From contig NZ_FMTY01000004.1 of assembly GCF_900100625.1 (NCBI RefSeq), positions 1-64,000 on the forward strand: DNA of 64,000 bases, given 5' to 3'. The DNA is from Flavobacterium saliperosum. Lineage in GTDB: Bacteria > Bacteroidota > Bacteroidia > Flavobacteriales > Flavobacteriaceae. This document shows positions 17,229 through 27,098 of the stretch, piece by piece (the stretch's first letter is position 1; each line of letters begins with the position of its first letter). The notes beneath the pieces are model-generated. The model saw only the letters and a program-made list of their open reading frames with translations. It ran no database searches and was not told the origin of the DNA. The position numbers and the translations under genes were made by a program.

Positions 17229-19310
17229 TTACTGTTTTACGAACTTGTTTGAAACTTTAGCATTTACAAAATACAAAGTATAAACCCCATTGGCTAATTT
17301 AGAGACATCAAGAGTCGATTCATTAGTAATTAAGGAACGCTGCATTACTTTTTGTCCTAACATATTGTAGATTTCAACCTCTTCATTTTCAAAATTTTCA
17401 CCTTTAATCGTGATGGAAGTAGCAGCAGGGTTTGGATACACAACAAATAAATTCTTAACGAAATCATTTGTACCTAAGTTTTGATTAACAACCAAATTAA
17501 AATTACATGTTGCAGTCCCCCCACCAGTAGCGGTCATTGTTACGGTATGTGTTCCAACACCAACTACAGCACCGACTGCTGGAGATTGTGTAACTATGGC
17601 ATCGCAATTTGGATTAATGGCATTCGCTAAACTTGAGAAACTCGGAACGGTATAATTACCTAGTCCATCAGCGGTTACGGTTTGTGTCCCCGGACAATTG
17701 ATTCGCAAAGTAACGGCCGGCATTGTATAACCCGCTGCCGTGAATTTTTCTGTCATCGTTTTTATGTCTGCACAAGGATAATTCATATCAATAGCTGCCT
17801 GACGAACAGCAATCGCAGCATTTTGCTGGTTTGTTGAACTATTGGTCATTGACAACCCTTCAAGGAAAGCTTTGTCTGTTTTCTCACGTCCAATGGCGTC
17901 CCAAATTTTCATCAAAACAGTAGCCCAAATCTGACCGTCCGTATGCACTTGATTTACTAAACCACCCGGATAAACCGCTCCGTAATTTGTGGTTCTTCCT
18001 CCCCAACACGCATTGTGTCCGTCCCAGTTAAACATGTAATGATATGCCGCATCCGAAGAAGTCCACTGACCTAAAGCTCTACTGTGAGATTGTGCCCAAT
18101 AATCACCGCTTCCTTCGCTCAATCCGTTTACCTGAGACAATGAACCTCCGGTAATCCAATCGTGTAAACCATGTCCCAACTCATGCCAGATAACATCCCC
18201 ATCCTCACCATCATCCACACAACCTTCTCCAAACACCAATCTTCCGTTGGAATAATAGGAATTATCCGCTCCGTTAACCCCAGACGGGTCAAACCAAAGT
18301 ATCCCGGAATTTGTTAACGGTCGGCACACAATACCCAATGTTTCATTTATGTAGCGCAGACTGTTGTCGGTTTGGTAGAAAACATTTGTCGCTTCAAAAC
18401 CATCCTGACTTCTGTTGAAAAGAAAATCTGCTGTTGCTTGGGTAAACAATCCCTTATTAGGGTTTTCCAGGTTTTTGATTTCGACATACGAACTCTTCAA
18501 GGTATAAACACCTCCTGTTAAATCTATCTCAGGCAATGTTACTGTTGAGCGTGCAGCATCTAAAGAAGCGTTTGTCGCATCGTTTCCATCCACATAATTT
18601 CCGGAATAACCAACACGGGCAACGGAAAGAGGATCGGAACTGAAAACCATTCCGGTACCTGAAACGAAAGCCAATGGTTGTGCGCTTTCATTGGTGATAA
18701 AATATTTCTGTTCCTTTTTATCAGAGGAAAAAGTATGATTGTGGGAAGTGGCACATTCGCTGCCACAGTATATTGCAATATCTTTGTTACTGATTATTTC
18801 TCCGGAATTCGCATCTACAATTACTTCCCAACTTCCAGGTTTGTTCTCAAAATTCGTTACCACCCGATAAACCAATTTTGTCACTCCGGTTTTATTGTAA
18901 ACAAATAACTTACTCTCCTGAAAAGTGACCATTCCTGAAACTTCAATGGCTTTATCTGACAATTCGACTGCACGCTCCTTGGAAATTTGAGGTGTCGTAC
19001 TTATGGAAGCTACGTTTTTATCGATATTCAAATCAGAATGGGTAATCTCTCCGTTTGTAGAAAAGTGAATTACGATTTCGGTGTCAAAAACTGGCACACC
19101 ATTCACCATTTGCTGAAAACGCAGCGTTTCACCAGATAAGCTTTTTCGAACAAATCGAAGGTTCAAATCGCTTTCCGAGTGAAGATTTAATTCTTTAACA
19201 TTGGATGTGATCCATTCTCTTGCCGCCTGTTCCTTATCGGATGTTTGGGCGTTCGAAAAAAACGAAAACCCGAGCAATAAAATCGCAACACTTAGTAGTT
19301 TTTTTTTCAT
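17229..19310 (-). CDS. Secreted M36-type metallopeptidase with T9SS sorting domain
   Basis: 693 residues. Signal peptide to about residue 21, a fungalysin/thermolysin-type propeptide (roughly 25-175, ending in WEVIVDANSGEIIS), and a catalytic domain with the zinc motif HELGH at 376-380 and the third zinc ligand Glu at 399 (EGSGDYW). Residues 535-608 form an HYR-like immunoglobulin domain, and residues 622-693 form the type A C-terminal sorting domain (FVVYPNPA...ANGVYTLYF) used by the Bacteroidota type IX secretion system. So the protein is exported to the surface or medium to degrade proteins. Single gene with its own terminator. Confidence 0.92.
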   Translation of the reverse strand: MKKKLLSVAILLLGFSFFSNAQTSDKEQAAREWITSNVKELNLHSESDLNLRFVRKSLSGETLRFQQMVNGVPVFDTEIVIHFSTNGEITHSDLNIDKNVASISTTPQISKERAVELSDKAIEVSGMVTFQESKLFVYNKTGVTKLVYRVVTNFENKPGSWEVIVDANSGEIISNKDIAIYCGSECATSHNHTFSSDKKEQKYFITNESAQPLAFVSGTGMVFSSDPLSVARVGYSGNYVDGNDATNASLDAARSTVTLPEIDLTGGVYTLKSSYVEIKNLENPNKGLFTQATADFLFNRSQDGFEATNVFYQTDNSLRYINETLGIVCRPLTNSGILWFDPSGVNGADNSYYSNGRLVFGEGCVDDGEDGDVIWHELGHGLHDWITGGSLSQVNGLSEGSGDYWAQSHSRALGQWTSSDAAYHYMFNWDGHNACWGGRTTNYGAVYPGGLVNQVHTDGQIWATVLMKIWDAIGREKTDKAFLEGLSMTNSSTNQQNAAIAVRQAAIDMNYPCADIKTMTEKFTAAGYTMPAVTLRINCPGTQTVTADGLGNYTVPSFSSLANAINPNCDAIVTQSPAVGAVVGVGTHTVTMTATGGGTATCNFNLVVNQNLGTNDFVKNLFVVYPNPAATSITIKGENFENEEVEIYNMLGQKVMQRSLITNESTLDVSKLANGVYTLYFVNAKVSNKFVKQ

Positions 19311-19397
19311 TTTTGGTTGTTTTTTAGTTAAGTTCTCACAAATAAAATAAAAAAAATTTTATCCGCAACATAAACGCCTAAAAAACAACCAAATAAA

Positions 19398-20675
19398 TTA
19401 TTTCAGTATGCCTTTTTTAAGAATCTGACCAAACTCATACATATCTTCAAACGAACAATAAAACGGAGCCGGTGCCAAACGGATCACATTGGGTTCACGC
19501 CAATCAGTAATTACTCCGTTTTTCATCAGATAGTCAAACAGTTCTCTTCCCTGACCATGAAGAAAAACAGACAGCTGGCAACCTCTCTCCTCTTGTTTGG
19601 CCGGTGTAATCACTTCGAATTCGGAACCTTCAATGTCTTTATCCACTTCATGAAGGATAAACTCCAAATAGGCTGTAATCAGGTTTCGTTTGGCAATTAA
19701 TTTCTCCATTCCCACTTCGGCAAACATTTCGACCGATGCCAGATAAGGAGCCAAAGACAATATCGGTAAGTTACTGATTTGCCAACCATCGGCGCCGTGT
19801 ACCGGATCGAAATCGGGTTCCATCTTGAATCGTCTTTCCTTATTATGACCGTACCAGCCAGCGAATCTTGGCAAATCCGGATTATTGTGATGTTTTTCAT
19901 GAATGAAACATCCGGAAGCATTTCCCGGGCCCGAATTCATGTATTTGTAACTGCACCAAACGGCAAAATCCACATTCCAATCGTGTAGCTGCAGGGCAAT
20001 ATTCCCGGCGGCATGTGCCAGATCCCAGCCCACATAAGCTCCGTATTTATGTCCGGCTTCGGTAATTGTTTTCATATCAAAAACCTGTCCGGTATAATAA
20101 TTCACGCCTCCTATTAAAACCAGGGCCAATTCCTCACCAACCTCATCAATTTTAGCCAGAACATCTTCCAGACGGATATTGTGTTCTCCGTCACGGCGTT
20201 TGATTTCCACTATGGCGTCTTTTGGATCCCGTCCGTGAAACTTAACCTGACTCTGAAACATATACTGATCGCTTGGAAATGCTTTTTCTTCGCAAATGAT
20301 TTTATATTTTTTGGCAGTTGGTCTGTAAAAAGAAACCATCAGCAAATGAAGATTTACCGTTAACGTATTCATTACGGTAATTTCACTTGGTTTTCCTCCT
20401 ACTATCTTGCTTAGTGGCGCTGCAAAACGTTCGTGGTAATCCCACCAGGGCTTGTCGGCATAAAAATGCCCTTCAACCGCAAGGTTTGCCCAATCGGTCA
20501 TAATTTCATCCACATAGGCTTTTGTTCGTTTAGGCTGCAGCCCCAGAGAGTTTCCGGTAAAGTAAATTACCTGTTTCCCATTTACCTGAGGAAAAAAGAA
20601 TTCATCCCTGTATTTTCGTAGCTCGTCCTTAGCGTCGAGTTGTTGAGCAAATTCACGTGTGTTTTCGAAGTTCAT
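19398..20675 (-). CDS. kynU: Kynureninase
   Basis: 425 residues, PLP enzyme splitting (3-hydroxy)kynurenine into (3-hydroxy)anthranilate and alanine. Recognised by YFTGNSLGLQPK near residue 40, GWDLAHAAGNI in the middle, and the PLP-lysine region WCSYKYMNSGPGNASG. Pairs metabolically with kmo in this window. Separated from kmo by the lipoprotein, agmatinase-like and peptidase genes, all on the same strand but with terminators between, so not one operon. Confidence 0.93.
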   Translation of the reverse strand: MNFENTREFAQQLDAKDELRKYRDEFFFPQVNGKQVIYFTGNSLGLQPKRTKAYVDEIMTDWANLAVEGHFYADKPWWDYHERFAAPLSKIVGGKPSEITVMNTLTVNLHLLMVSFYRPTAKKYKIICEEKAFPSDQYMFQSQVKFHGRDPKDAIVEIKRRDGEHNIRLEDVLAKIDEVGEELALVLIGGVNYYTGQVFDMKTITEAGHKYGAYVGWDLAHAAGNIALQLHDWNVDFAVWCSYKYMNSGPGNASGCFIHEKHHNNPDLPRFAGWYGHNKERRFKMEPDFDPVHGADGWQISNLPILSLAPYLASVEMFAEVGMEKLIAKRNLITAYLEFILHEVDKDIEGSEFEVITPAKQEERGCQLSVFLHGQGRELFDYLMKNGVITDWREPNVIRLAPAPFYCSFEDMYEFGQILKKGILK

Positions 20676-20783
20676 CGATTGGTTTTTTAAATAGGGGGTA
20701 AAAATAAGAAAAAATAGGAATTGACGTTAACAAATATTAGACCGATATTCCATACATTTATAACACCTAAAAACTTATTCGTT

Positions 20784-21515
20784 ATGAAAACCAATGCCAA
20801 TTCCATTATCATTGCTCTAGCCGTAATTATTTCGGCTTTTTTGTTTTCCGATGCGTTTAAAAAACGCAACCAGAGTAATGACACAATCAGCGTAACGGGT
20901 TTGGGCAAAAAAGATTTTGTTTCGGATCTGATAGTATGGAGCGGTAGTTTTTCCAGAAAGAGTTTTACCCTGAAAGAAGCCTATGCCGCGTTGGACACCG
21001 ACAGGGAAAACATCAAGAAATACTTGACTTCCAAAGGAATTGGTGCGGATGAAATTGTGTTTTCGGCAGTAAACTTCAATAAAGATTTCCAAACCACTTA
21101 CAATGAAAACGGCACCATGAGAGAACAGGTTTTTACCGGATTTACCCTTACGCAAAACGTATCGATACAGTCAAAGAACGTGAATAAAATTGAAGAAATA
21201 TCGAGACAATCAAGCGAACTGATTAATTCGGGAATCGAATTTTATTCCAATGCGCCGGAATATTATTACACGAAACTGGCCGAACTGAAAATAAAAATGA
21301 TTGCCGAAGCCACGAAAGATGCCCAAACCAGAGCAAAAAGCATCGCAGAAAATGCGGGTGCCGATTTGGGGAATCTGAAAAAATCAGACATGGGTGTTTT
21401 TCAGATTACGGGACAGAATTCGTCGGAAGACTTCTCCTATGGCGGTTCTTTCAACACCTCTTCAAAAAATAAAACTGCAAATATTACCGTAAAATTGGTT
21501 TATCAGGTGGATTAA
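20784..21515 (+). CDS. SIMPL-domain protein
   Basis: 243 residues from the ATG giving MKTNANSIIIALAVIISAFL (the open frame extends upstream to 20721, but the signal-anchor start is more natural). One N-terminal membrane segment, then a SIMPL (DUF541) domain starting NDTISVTGLGKKDFV and ending in KNKTANITVKLVYQVD. Family members are periplasmic or outer-membrane proteins of unclear function. Followed after 31 nt by the SRPBCC gene on the same strand. Confidence 0.8.
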   Translation: MKTNANSIIIALAVIISAFLFSDAFKKRNQSNDTISVTGLGKKDFVSDLIVWSGSFSRKSFTLKEAYAALDTDRENIKKYLTSKGIGADEIVFSAVNFNKDFQTTYNENGTMREQVFTGFTLTQNVSIQSKNVNKIEEISRQSSELINSGIEFYSNAPEYYYTKLAELKIKMIAEATKDAQTRAKSIAENAGADLGNLKKSDMGVFQITGQNSSEDFSYGGSFNTSSKNKTANITVKLVYQVD

Positions 21516-21546
21516 TTATATTTGACTTCTAAACCAAATTTCAATT

Positions 21547-21987
21547 ATGAAATACACATGTGAAGTTGACATCAATCAGCCTGTTGACAAAGTCATTGCT
21601 TTATTTGATAATCCCGACAATTTAAAAAAGTGGATGGACGGATTACAGCATTTCGAACACCTGAGTGGCGAACCCGGACAACCCGGTGCCAAATCCCGTT
21701 TGAAATTTAAAATGGGAAAACGCGAAATGGAAATGATTGAGACGGTCACTGTACGCAACCTTCCGGAAGAGTTTTCTGGAACGTACGAAATGGAAGGAAC
21801 ATTGAATACCATCAAAAACAAATTCATCCCGATTTCTGATACCAAAACAAGATATGTTACCGAGAATGAATTCCAGTTCGATAATCTGATGATGAAAATT
21901 CTAGGCTTCCTGATGCCGGGCATGTTTAAGAAGCAAAGCATGAAATACCTGGAGAGCTTCAGGAAATTTGCTGAGAGCCAGCCATAA
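21547..21987 (+). CDS. SRPBCC (START-like) family protein
   Basis: 146 residues with the START/Bet v1-like helix-grip fold: MKYTCEVDINQPVDKVIALFDNPDNLKKWMDG at the N-terminus is a typical polyketide-cyclase/SRPBCC opening, followed by an antiparallel sheet and a long C-terminal helix. Probably binds a hydrophobic ligand; identity unknown. Likely co-transcribed with the SIMPL gene. Confidence 0.8.
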   Translation: MKYTCEVDINQPVDKVIALFDNPDNLKKWMDGLQHFEHLSGEPGQPGAKSRLKFKMGKREMEMIETVTVRNLPEEFSGTYEMEGTLNTIKNKFIPISDTKTRYVTENEFQFDNLMMKILGFLMPGMFKKQSMKYLESFRKFAESQP

Positions 21988-22019
21988 AAAAAGCGTTCGC
22001 CTAGGCGAACGCTTTTTTT
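21986..22019. terminator. Bidirectional terminator
   Basis: AAGCGTTCGCC-TA-GGCGAACGCTT flanked by A and T runs, between the SRPBCC gene (+) and queA (-). Confidence 0.9.
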
Positions 22020-22039
22020 TTTTAGTATTTATCTTATGA

Positions 22040-23089
22040 TTATAAAATCAGCATGGCATCACCATACGAATAGAATTTATAACCTTCTTTAATCGCTTCA
22101 TCATACGCTTTACGCATTAAATCGTGACCACAGAATGCTGATATCATCATTAACAAGGTCGATTTTGGCGTATGGAAATTCGTAATCATGCAATCCGCAA
22201 CGCTAAAATCGTAGGGAGGGAAGATGAATTTATTGGTCCATCCTTCAAAAGCGTTTAGGGTTCTGGAAGACGAAACCGAACTTTCCATCGCACGCATCGT
22301 AGTGGTTCCTACAGCGCAAACGCGTTTCTTGTTTACTTTGGCTTTGTTTACGATATCACAGGCTTCCTGAGAAATTTTCAATTCTTCGGAATCCATTTTG
22401 TGTTTTGACAAATCTTCCACTTCAACCGGATTGAACGTTCCCAATCCTACGTGAAGGGTTACTTCGGCAAATTCCACGCCTTTAATCTCAAGACGTTTCA
22501 TTAAATGTTTGGAGAAGTGCAAACCTGCTGTTGGTGCAGCCACCGCTCCTTCTTCTTTCGCGTAAATCGTCTGGTAACGTTCTGCATCTTCCGGAGTCAC
22601 TTCACGGTTGATGTATTTCGGAATCGGGGTTTCGCCCAATTCTAATAATTTCGCTCTGAATTCTTCATACGAACCGTCATATAGGAAACGCAAGGTTCTT
22701 CCGCGTGAGGTGGTGTTATCGATAACTTCAGCCACTAACGAATCGTCGTCTCCGAAGTATAATTTATTTCCGATACGGATTTTTCTTGCCGGATCTACCA
22801 ATACATCCCAAAGACGTTGTTCCGCATTCAATTCTCTCAACAAAAACACTTCGATTCTTGCACCGGTTTTTTCTTTATTTCCGTAAAGACGTGCCGGGAA
22901 AACTTTGGTGTTGTTCAGAACCATGACATCGCCTTCTCCGAAATATTCCAAAACATCTTTGAACAACTTGTGTTCTATGGTTTGTGTTTTTCTGTTCACA
23001 ACCATTAAACGGGCTTCGTCTCTGTTTTCTGCTGGATATTCGGCTAAAAGTTCTGCCGGAAGATTAAAATTGAAATTGGATAACTTCAT
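22040..23089 (-). CDS. queA: S-adenosylmethionine:tRNA ribosyltransferase-isomerase QueA
   Basis: 349 residues. Transfers the ribosyl part of SAM to 7-aminomethyl-7-deazaguanine in tRNA, giving epoxyqueuosine. Family signatures are FDYDLP-like [19 protein letters not shown] at the start, [29 protein letters not shown] and the C-terminal [11 protein letters not shown]. Start supported by a promoter element 24 nt upstream. It uses SAM, which makes its presence beside a methionine-rich region notable but not linked. Confidence 0.95.
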   Translation of the reverse strand: MKLSNFNFNLPAELLAEYPAENRDEARLMVVNRKTQTIEHKLFKDVLEYFGEGDVMVLNNTKVFPARLYGNKEKTGARIEVFLLRELNAEQRLWDVLVDPARKIRIGNKLYFGDDDSLVAEVIDNTTSRGRTLRFLYDGSYEEFRAKLLELGETPIPKYINREVTPEDAERYQTIYAKEEGAVAAPTAGLHFSKHLMKRLEIKGVEFAEVTLHVGLGTFNPVEVEDLSKHKMDSEELKISQEACDIVNKAKVNKKRVCAVGTTTMRAMESSVSSSRTLNAFEGWTNKFIFPPYDFSVADCMITNFHTPKSTLLMMISAFCGHDLMRKAYDEAIKEGYKFYSYGDAMLIL

Positions 23090-23112
23090 TCTACGTGTTT
23101 TAATATTGACTG

Positions 23113-23144
23113 CAAATATACTATCGCGAGAGAGGCGTTGTCAA
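23113..23144 (-). promoter_or_regulatory. Promoter of queA
   Basis: TATATTTG at 23113-23120 on the minus strand with TTG at 23142-23144, a 21-nt spacer. The remaining part of the 300-nt gap 23090-23389 up to the divergent sensor kinase gene shows no gene or clear structure. Confidence 0.5.
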
Positions 23145-23389
23145 GTAAATCCCTGTTTATTTTCAACATCCCTTGCCTACACTGCTGAAAACGAAAGCCT
23201 AACGTTTCTATTTAACACCCTTTTTCCTTGTTTTGTCATGGTTTTCAGTATGCTGACCAGTGGCAACGACCGTTACGGAAACCAACAAGAAACACCAATC
23301 GTTTTTCAAACTGCTATTTCGGCATCAAATCATAACTTCCTTATTTTTACAATTCCAATGCAGGTTTCACAAACTCATTCGTAAAATGG

Positions 23390-26296
23390 ATGCGTAATTT
23401 TATACATTTGTTAAAAACGTATTCCCTTTTGAAACAACTCATTACGATATTCCTTTTATGCATTCTCGAATCGGCTTTCGGTCAGAATCCGTATTATCAT
23501 ACAATCAACAAATCGTCGGGGTTGCCTTCCAACAGTGTATACGATATTTTTCAGGACAGCAAAGGGTTCATGTGGTTTGCCACCGGAAAAGGCTTATGTC
23601 GTTATGACGGAAATATGGTAAAAACAGTATCCGAAGATTTTCAAACCTCAAAATCCGGCTCCTGCATTTCGGAGGATGCTTACGGAAGAATCTGGTATGA
23701 AAATTTCGACGGGTATTTGTATTATGTGGAAAACGGAAAGTTACACGCCTTACAGCAACCTGTCTCCATGGGGTTTTATAAATACGGTATCCTTAAAAAC
23801 AAATTATTCGTTATCCAGTCCAAAAGTCTTATTATCTATGACCTTAAAACCCTGAAAATCATAAAAACGATTCCGCTGGGGTTCAAAACCTTAAAATTCA
23901 CTTGCAGTGACGGCTCTTACTTTTATGCTTTCGCCGAAGAAATGCATTCCTTTGATGAAAACGGAAACAAAACCACCATTCCGCTACCTGAAAATTTTGA
24001 AGAAGAAATCGGCACACCTATCATACAAAACACTTCGGAAGGATTGTTTATCGCTTCCAAATACTCAAATAACTATTACTTCTATCAAAACGGAACGTTT
24101 TTAAAGAATCGGTTCCCCTTTTCGACAGAATTCATTCAAAATGTGGCCTCAACCGAAAAAAACGACTGGCTGTGTACCACCAAAGGTGTTATTCGGCTGG
24201 ATCGTGTTACCAATACTTCCAAAACGTATTTTAACGATAGTAACGTTTCCAGTGTTTTCATGGATAAGCAGAAAAATCATTGGGTCTCCACAATAAATAA
24301 TGGTGTCTATTTCATTGAAAACTTTGATACAAAATTATACGAAATGACCCCGAGGCCCATCGTTTTGGCGCATTCGGAAACCGATCTGTTCATTGGTACC
24401 GATAAGGATGCGCTGTATAAAATGGAATTGGGGAACAATAAAATCAGTTCACCATACAAGGGCAACAGCAATCATAGCGTGTACCAACTGACTTATGACA
24501 AATCCAACGAACAGTTGTTTTTTACTTCTTCAAAATTTAAAACCTTTAAAAGAGAAGTCCGATTCGAAATTGCCTTTGCCGTAAAAGACATCGCTCCCAT
24601 TGATTCCAAATATTACAGTTATGCGGCCAGCGGCATATCGGGGATTTTTGCAGCGAATAAAACCCAAACCAGCGAGTGGGATTCTCTTTTTGAGAAAAAC
24701 AAAACGGAATTCGAACCGAATTTCAACCAAGCCTACCTGGTTCCAAATGCTAACGGAAAATCCACTGCCTACAATCCGGCAAACAAAACCATTTATTATG
24801 CTACCAACAACGGATTAATGGCCTGTTCGCTAAAAGCAACCAAAGAAATCAAATACCAAAACCAAACGATTCATCTTACCCGTATAAAATGCTTCCGCAA
24901 CAATCTGTACGGGGTTTCGAATAACGAAAAAGTGTATGTGATTACTTCATCAAACCAGATCACACTGTTTCAATTACCTAAAGCCATGGAAGGGGAAAAA
25001 ATTGAGAAAATCGATTTGGAGAAACAGTACCTCTATCTGTACGCCGCAAACGCTATCTATGAAATCGATTTGGTATCCGAGCAATTTCAAAAAATCCTAA
25101 CGCTAACTCCGGATATCGACATTAGCGACATTTCACTGATTGACAATAAATTCTATTTTGCCTCCTCAAAAGGGATTATTGTAAAGGAACGGAAGAAAAA
25201 CAAAGCCTCGATACAACCCAAATTAATCATCGACGAAATTCTGATCAATGATATGGCGATTGCTTCCGGGAACATTCCCGAATTGCGGCATAACGAAAAC
25301 AATATCAAAATAAACTTCTCGGCTTTATCCTATATCCCAAATGAAAAACACGAGTTCTTTTACAAGATCAACAATGGCAATTGGAATAAGTTAGACCACA
25401 ACACCCGAAGCTTAATTTTATCGGCACTGTCACCCGATGTGTATACCGTACATTTAAAAATCGGAGAAGAGGACAATAGCCCTGTTCAAAAAATCAAATT
25501 CACCATAAAAAACCCTATTTGGCTGAATCCCATTGTAATATCGGTTCTTGGCTTAGGTCTGTTGCTATTGCTTCATGCTTATTACAAATGGCAGATTCTG
25601 AAAATTGAAAAAAGAAATGCGCTTCTTTTGGAAAAGGTCAATCTGGAAAAAAACCTCAACCAGTCGAAATTAAAAGCGATTAAATCCCAAATGAATCCGC
25701 ATTTTTTCTACAATGCACTTAACACCCTTCAATCCTATATTCTATCCAACGATAAAAAACAGGCGGTAAGCTATTTGTCGAAATTTTCGAGTCTGACCCG
25801 AACCATTTTGGAGATGACTGAAAAAGAAACCCTTTCCGTTTCAGAAGAAGCGAAAACACTCGGATTGTATCTCGACATTGAGAAAGCAAGGTTTGATGAC
25901 GATTTCAGTTACGACATTAAAATCGGAACCACTGTGGATGCCGATAATATCAAAATCCCAACCATGTTACTGCAGCCCTATGTGGAAAACGCCGTAAAAC
26001 ACGGATTACTGCACAAAAAAGGAAAAAAACACCTTCAGATACGTTTTGAAAAAGAAGACGATGTTTTAAAAATATCAATAGACGATAACGGTATCGGAAG
26101 GCAAAAAAGCGAAGAACTTAACGCCATAAAAAACAAAAAACACCACTCTTTTGCCACGGAAGCGATGCAAAACCGGGTAACTTTGTTAAATCAGTTCAAC
26201 CGTAAAAACATTACCATACAATACACCGATAAAGCCAATACGAACAACGAACCCACAGGCACTCTTGTGGTATTCGAAATTCCAATAACGTATTAA
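23390..26296 (+). CDS. LytS-type sensor histidine kinase with periplasmic propeller
   Basis: 968 residues. Signal peptide ending near SAFGQ, then a long periplasmic two-component-regulator beta-propeller region (motif SSGLPSNSVYDIFQDSKGFMW and LCRYDG at the start), a Y_Y_Y Ig-like domain around residues 625-700 and one membrane helix near 705-725. The cytoplasmic part carries the LytS-type phosphoacceptor motif SQMNPHFFYNALNTLQSYI with His771 and an ATPase domain with NAVKHG and DDNGIG. This is the envelope-sensing architecture of Bacteroidota carbohydrate or envelope stress kinases. Partner regulator lies 56 nt downstream. Ligand unknown. Confidence 0.88.
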   Translation: MRNFIHLLKTYSLLKQLITIFLLCILESAFGQNPYYHTINKSSGLPSNSVYDIFQDSKGFMWFATGKGLCRYDGNMVKTVSEDFQTSKSGSCISEDAYGRIWYENFDGYLYYVENGKLHALQQPVSMGFYKYGILKNKLFVIQSKSLIIYDLKTLKIIKTIPLGFKTLKFTCSDGSYFYAFAEEMHSFDENGNKTTIPLPENFEEEIGTPIIQNTSEGLFIASKYSNNYYFYQNGTFLKNRFPFSTEFIQNVASTEKNDWLCTTKGVIRLDRVTNTSKTYFNDSNVSSVFMDKQKNHWVSTINNGVYFIENFDTKLYEMTPRPIVLAHSETDLFIGTDKDALYKMELGNNKISSPYKGNSNHSVYQLTYDKSNEQLFFTSSKFKTFKREVRFEIAFAVKDIAPIDSKYYSYAASGISGIFAANKTQTSEWDSLFEKNKTEFEPNFNQAYLVPNANGKSTAYNPANKTIYYATNNGLMACSLKATKEIKYQNQTIHLTRIKCFRNNLYGVSNNEKVYVITSSNQITLFQLPKAMEGEKIEKIDLEKQYLYLYAANAIYEIDLVSEQFQKILTLTPDIDISDISLIDNKFYFASSKGIIVKERKKNKASIQPKLIIDEILINDMAIASGNIPELRHNENNIKINFSALSYIPNEKHEFFYKINNGNWNKLDHNTRSLILSALSPDVYTVHLKIGEEDNSPVQKIKFTIKNPIWLNPIVISVLGLGLLLLLHAYYKWQILKIEKRNALLLEKVNLEKNLNQSKLKAIKSQMNPHFFYNALNTLQSYILSNDKKQAVSYLSKFSSLTRTILEMTEKETLSVSEEAKTLGLYLDIEKARFDDDFSYDIKIGTTVDADNIKIPTMLLQPYVENAVKHGLLHKKGKKHLQIRFEKEDDVLKISIDDNGIGRQKSEELNAIKNKKHHSFATEAMQNRVTLLNQFNRKNITIQYTDKANTNNEPTGTLVVFEIPITY

Positions 26297-26351
26297 AAAT
26301 GAATCGCTAATAAATAACATAGACAACTAGGACTAAATAAATTTTAAACAT

Positions 26352-27098
26352 ATGAAAGCAATACTAATCGACGACGAAAAAAGAGCCCGTGTAACCCTAT
26401 CCTTACTGCTGGCCGACTATTGTCCCAATATAACGTTGGTTGCCGAATGTGAGAATTTATCCGAAGGTGTCAAAGCCATCCGAAAACACCAACCCGATTT
26501 GGTTTTGCTCGACATCGAAATGCCCGGGCACAGCGGTTTGGAATTGCTCGATTTTTTTGATGAAAACGAAGTGCATTTTTCCATTATCTTCACAACGGCC
26601 TATAATCAGTATGCCATTCAGGCGTTTAAATTTTCGGCGATAGACTATTTGCTGAAGCCTATCGTTCCCGAAGAACTGGCCGATGCGGTCAAACGATTGG
26701 AAAAACAAAAACACAAGCTGGAAAACTACAAAGTCCTCAAGGAAAACATGCAGCAGGACAACCTGACCAAAATTGCGGTTCCTTCCGGAAACAGTCTGAT
26801 TTTTTTAGACATTGCCAAAATATTGTATATCAAAGGAGAAGGTTCCTATTCGGAAGTGTTTTGCAGTAACGGCATCAAACGGATGGTAAGCCGAAACCTG
26901 AAAAACTTCGAAGACATTCTGTGTTCCGACAACCGGTTTCTGCGGGTTCACAAATCGTATGTGGTTAATTTTGATCATGTGGTCGCCTTCAACAAATCGG
27001 ATGGTGGCAGTCTGGAATTGGAAAACAACATCCATATCCCCGTTTCATCAGACAAAGCACAACTGATTTTGGACAACGTACAGATTGTGAAACGCTAA
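26352..27098 (+). CDS. LytTR-type response regulator
   Basis: 248 residues. Receiver domain with the acidic pair Asp7-Asp8, phosphoacceptor Asp54 (LVLLDIEMPGHSG) and Lys102 (LLKPI); C-terminal LytTR DNA-binding domain from about residue 143 with the motif GSYSEVFCSNGIKRMVSRNLKNFE. Partner of the upstream sensor kinase. Its stop codon directly abuts the stop codon of the converging aroA gene, with no space for a terminator between. Confidence 0.92.
   Translation: MKAILIDDEKRARVTLSLLLADYCPNITLVAECENLSEGVKAIRKHQPDLVLLDIEMPGHSGLELLDFFDENEVHFSIIFTTAYNQYAIQAFKFSAIDYLLKPIVPEELADAVKRLEKQKHKLENYKVLKENMQQDNLTKIAVPSGNSLIFLDIAKILYIKGEGSYSEVFCSNGIKRMVSRNLKNFEDILCSDNRFLRVHKSYVVNFDHVVAFNKSDGGSLELENNIHIPVSSDKAQLILDNVQIVKR

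Noticed and set aside
22905..23384. A 159-residue plus-strand frame over the queA start region
   Set aside because: Antisense to queA and its promoter, low-quality composition; treated as a shadow.
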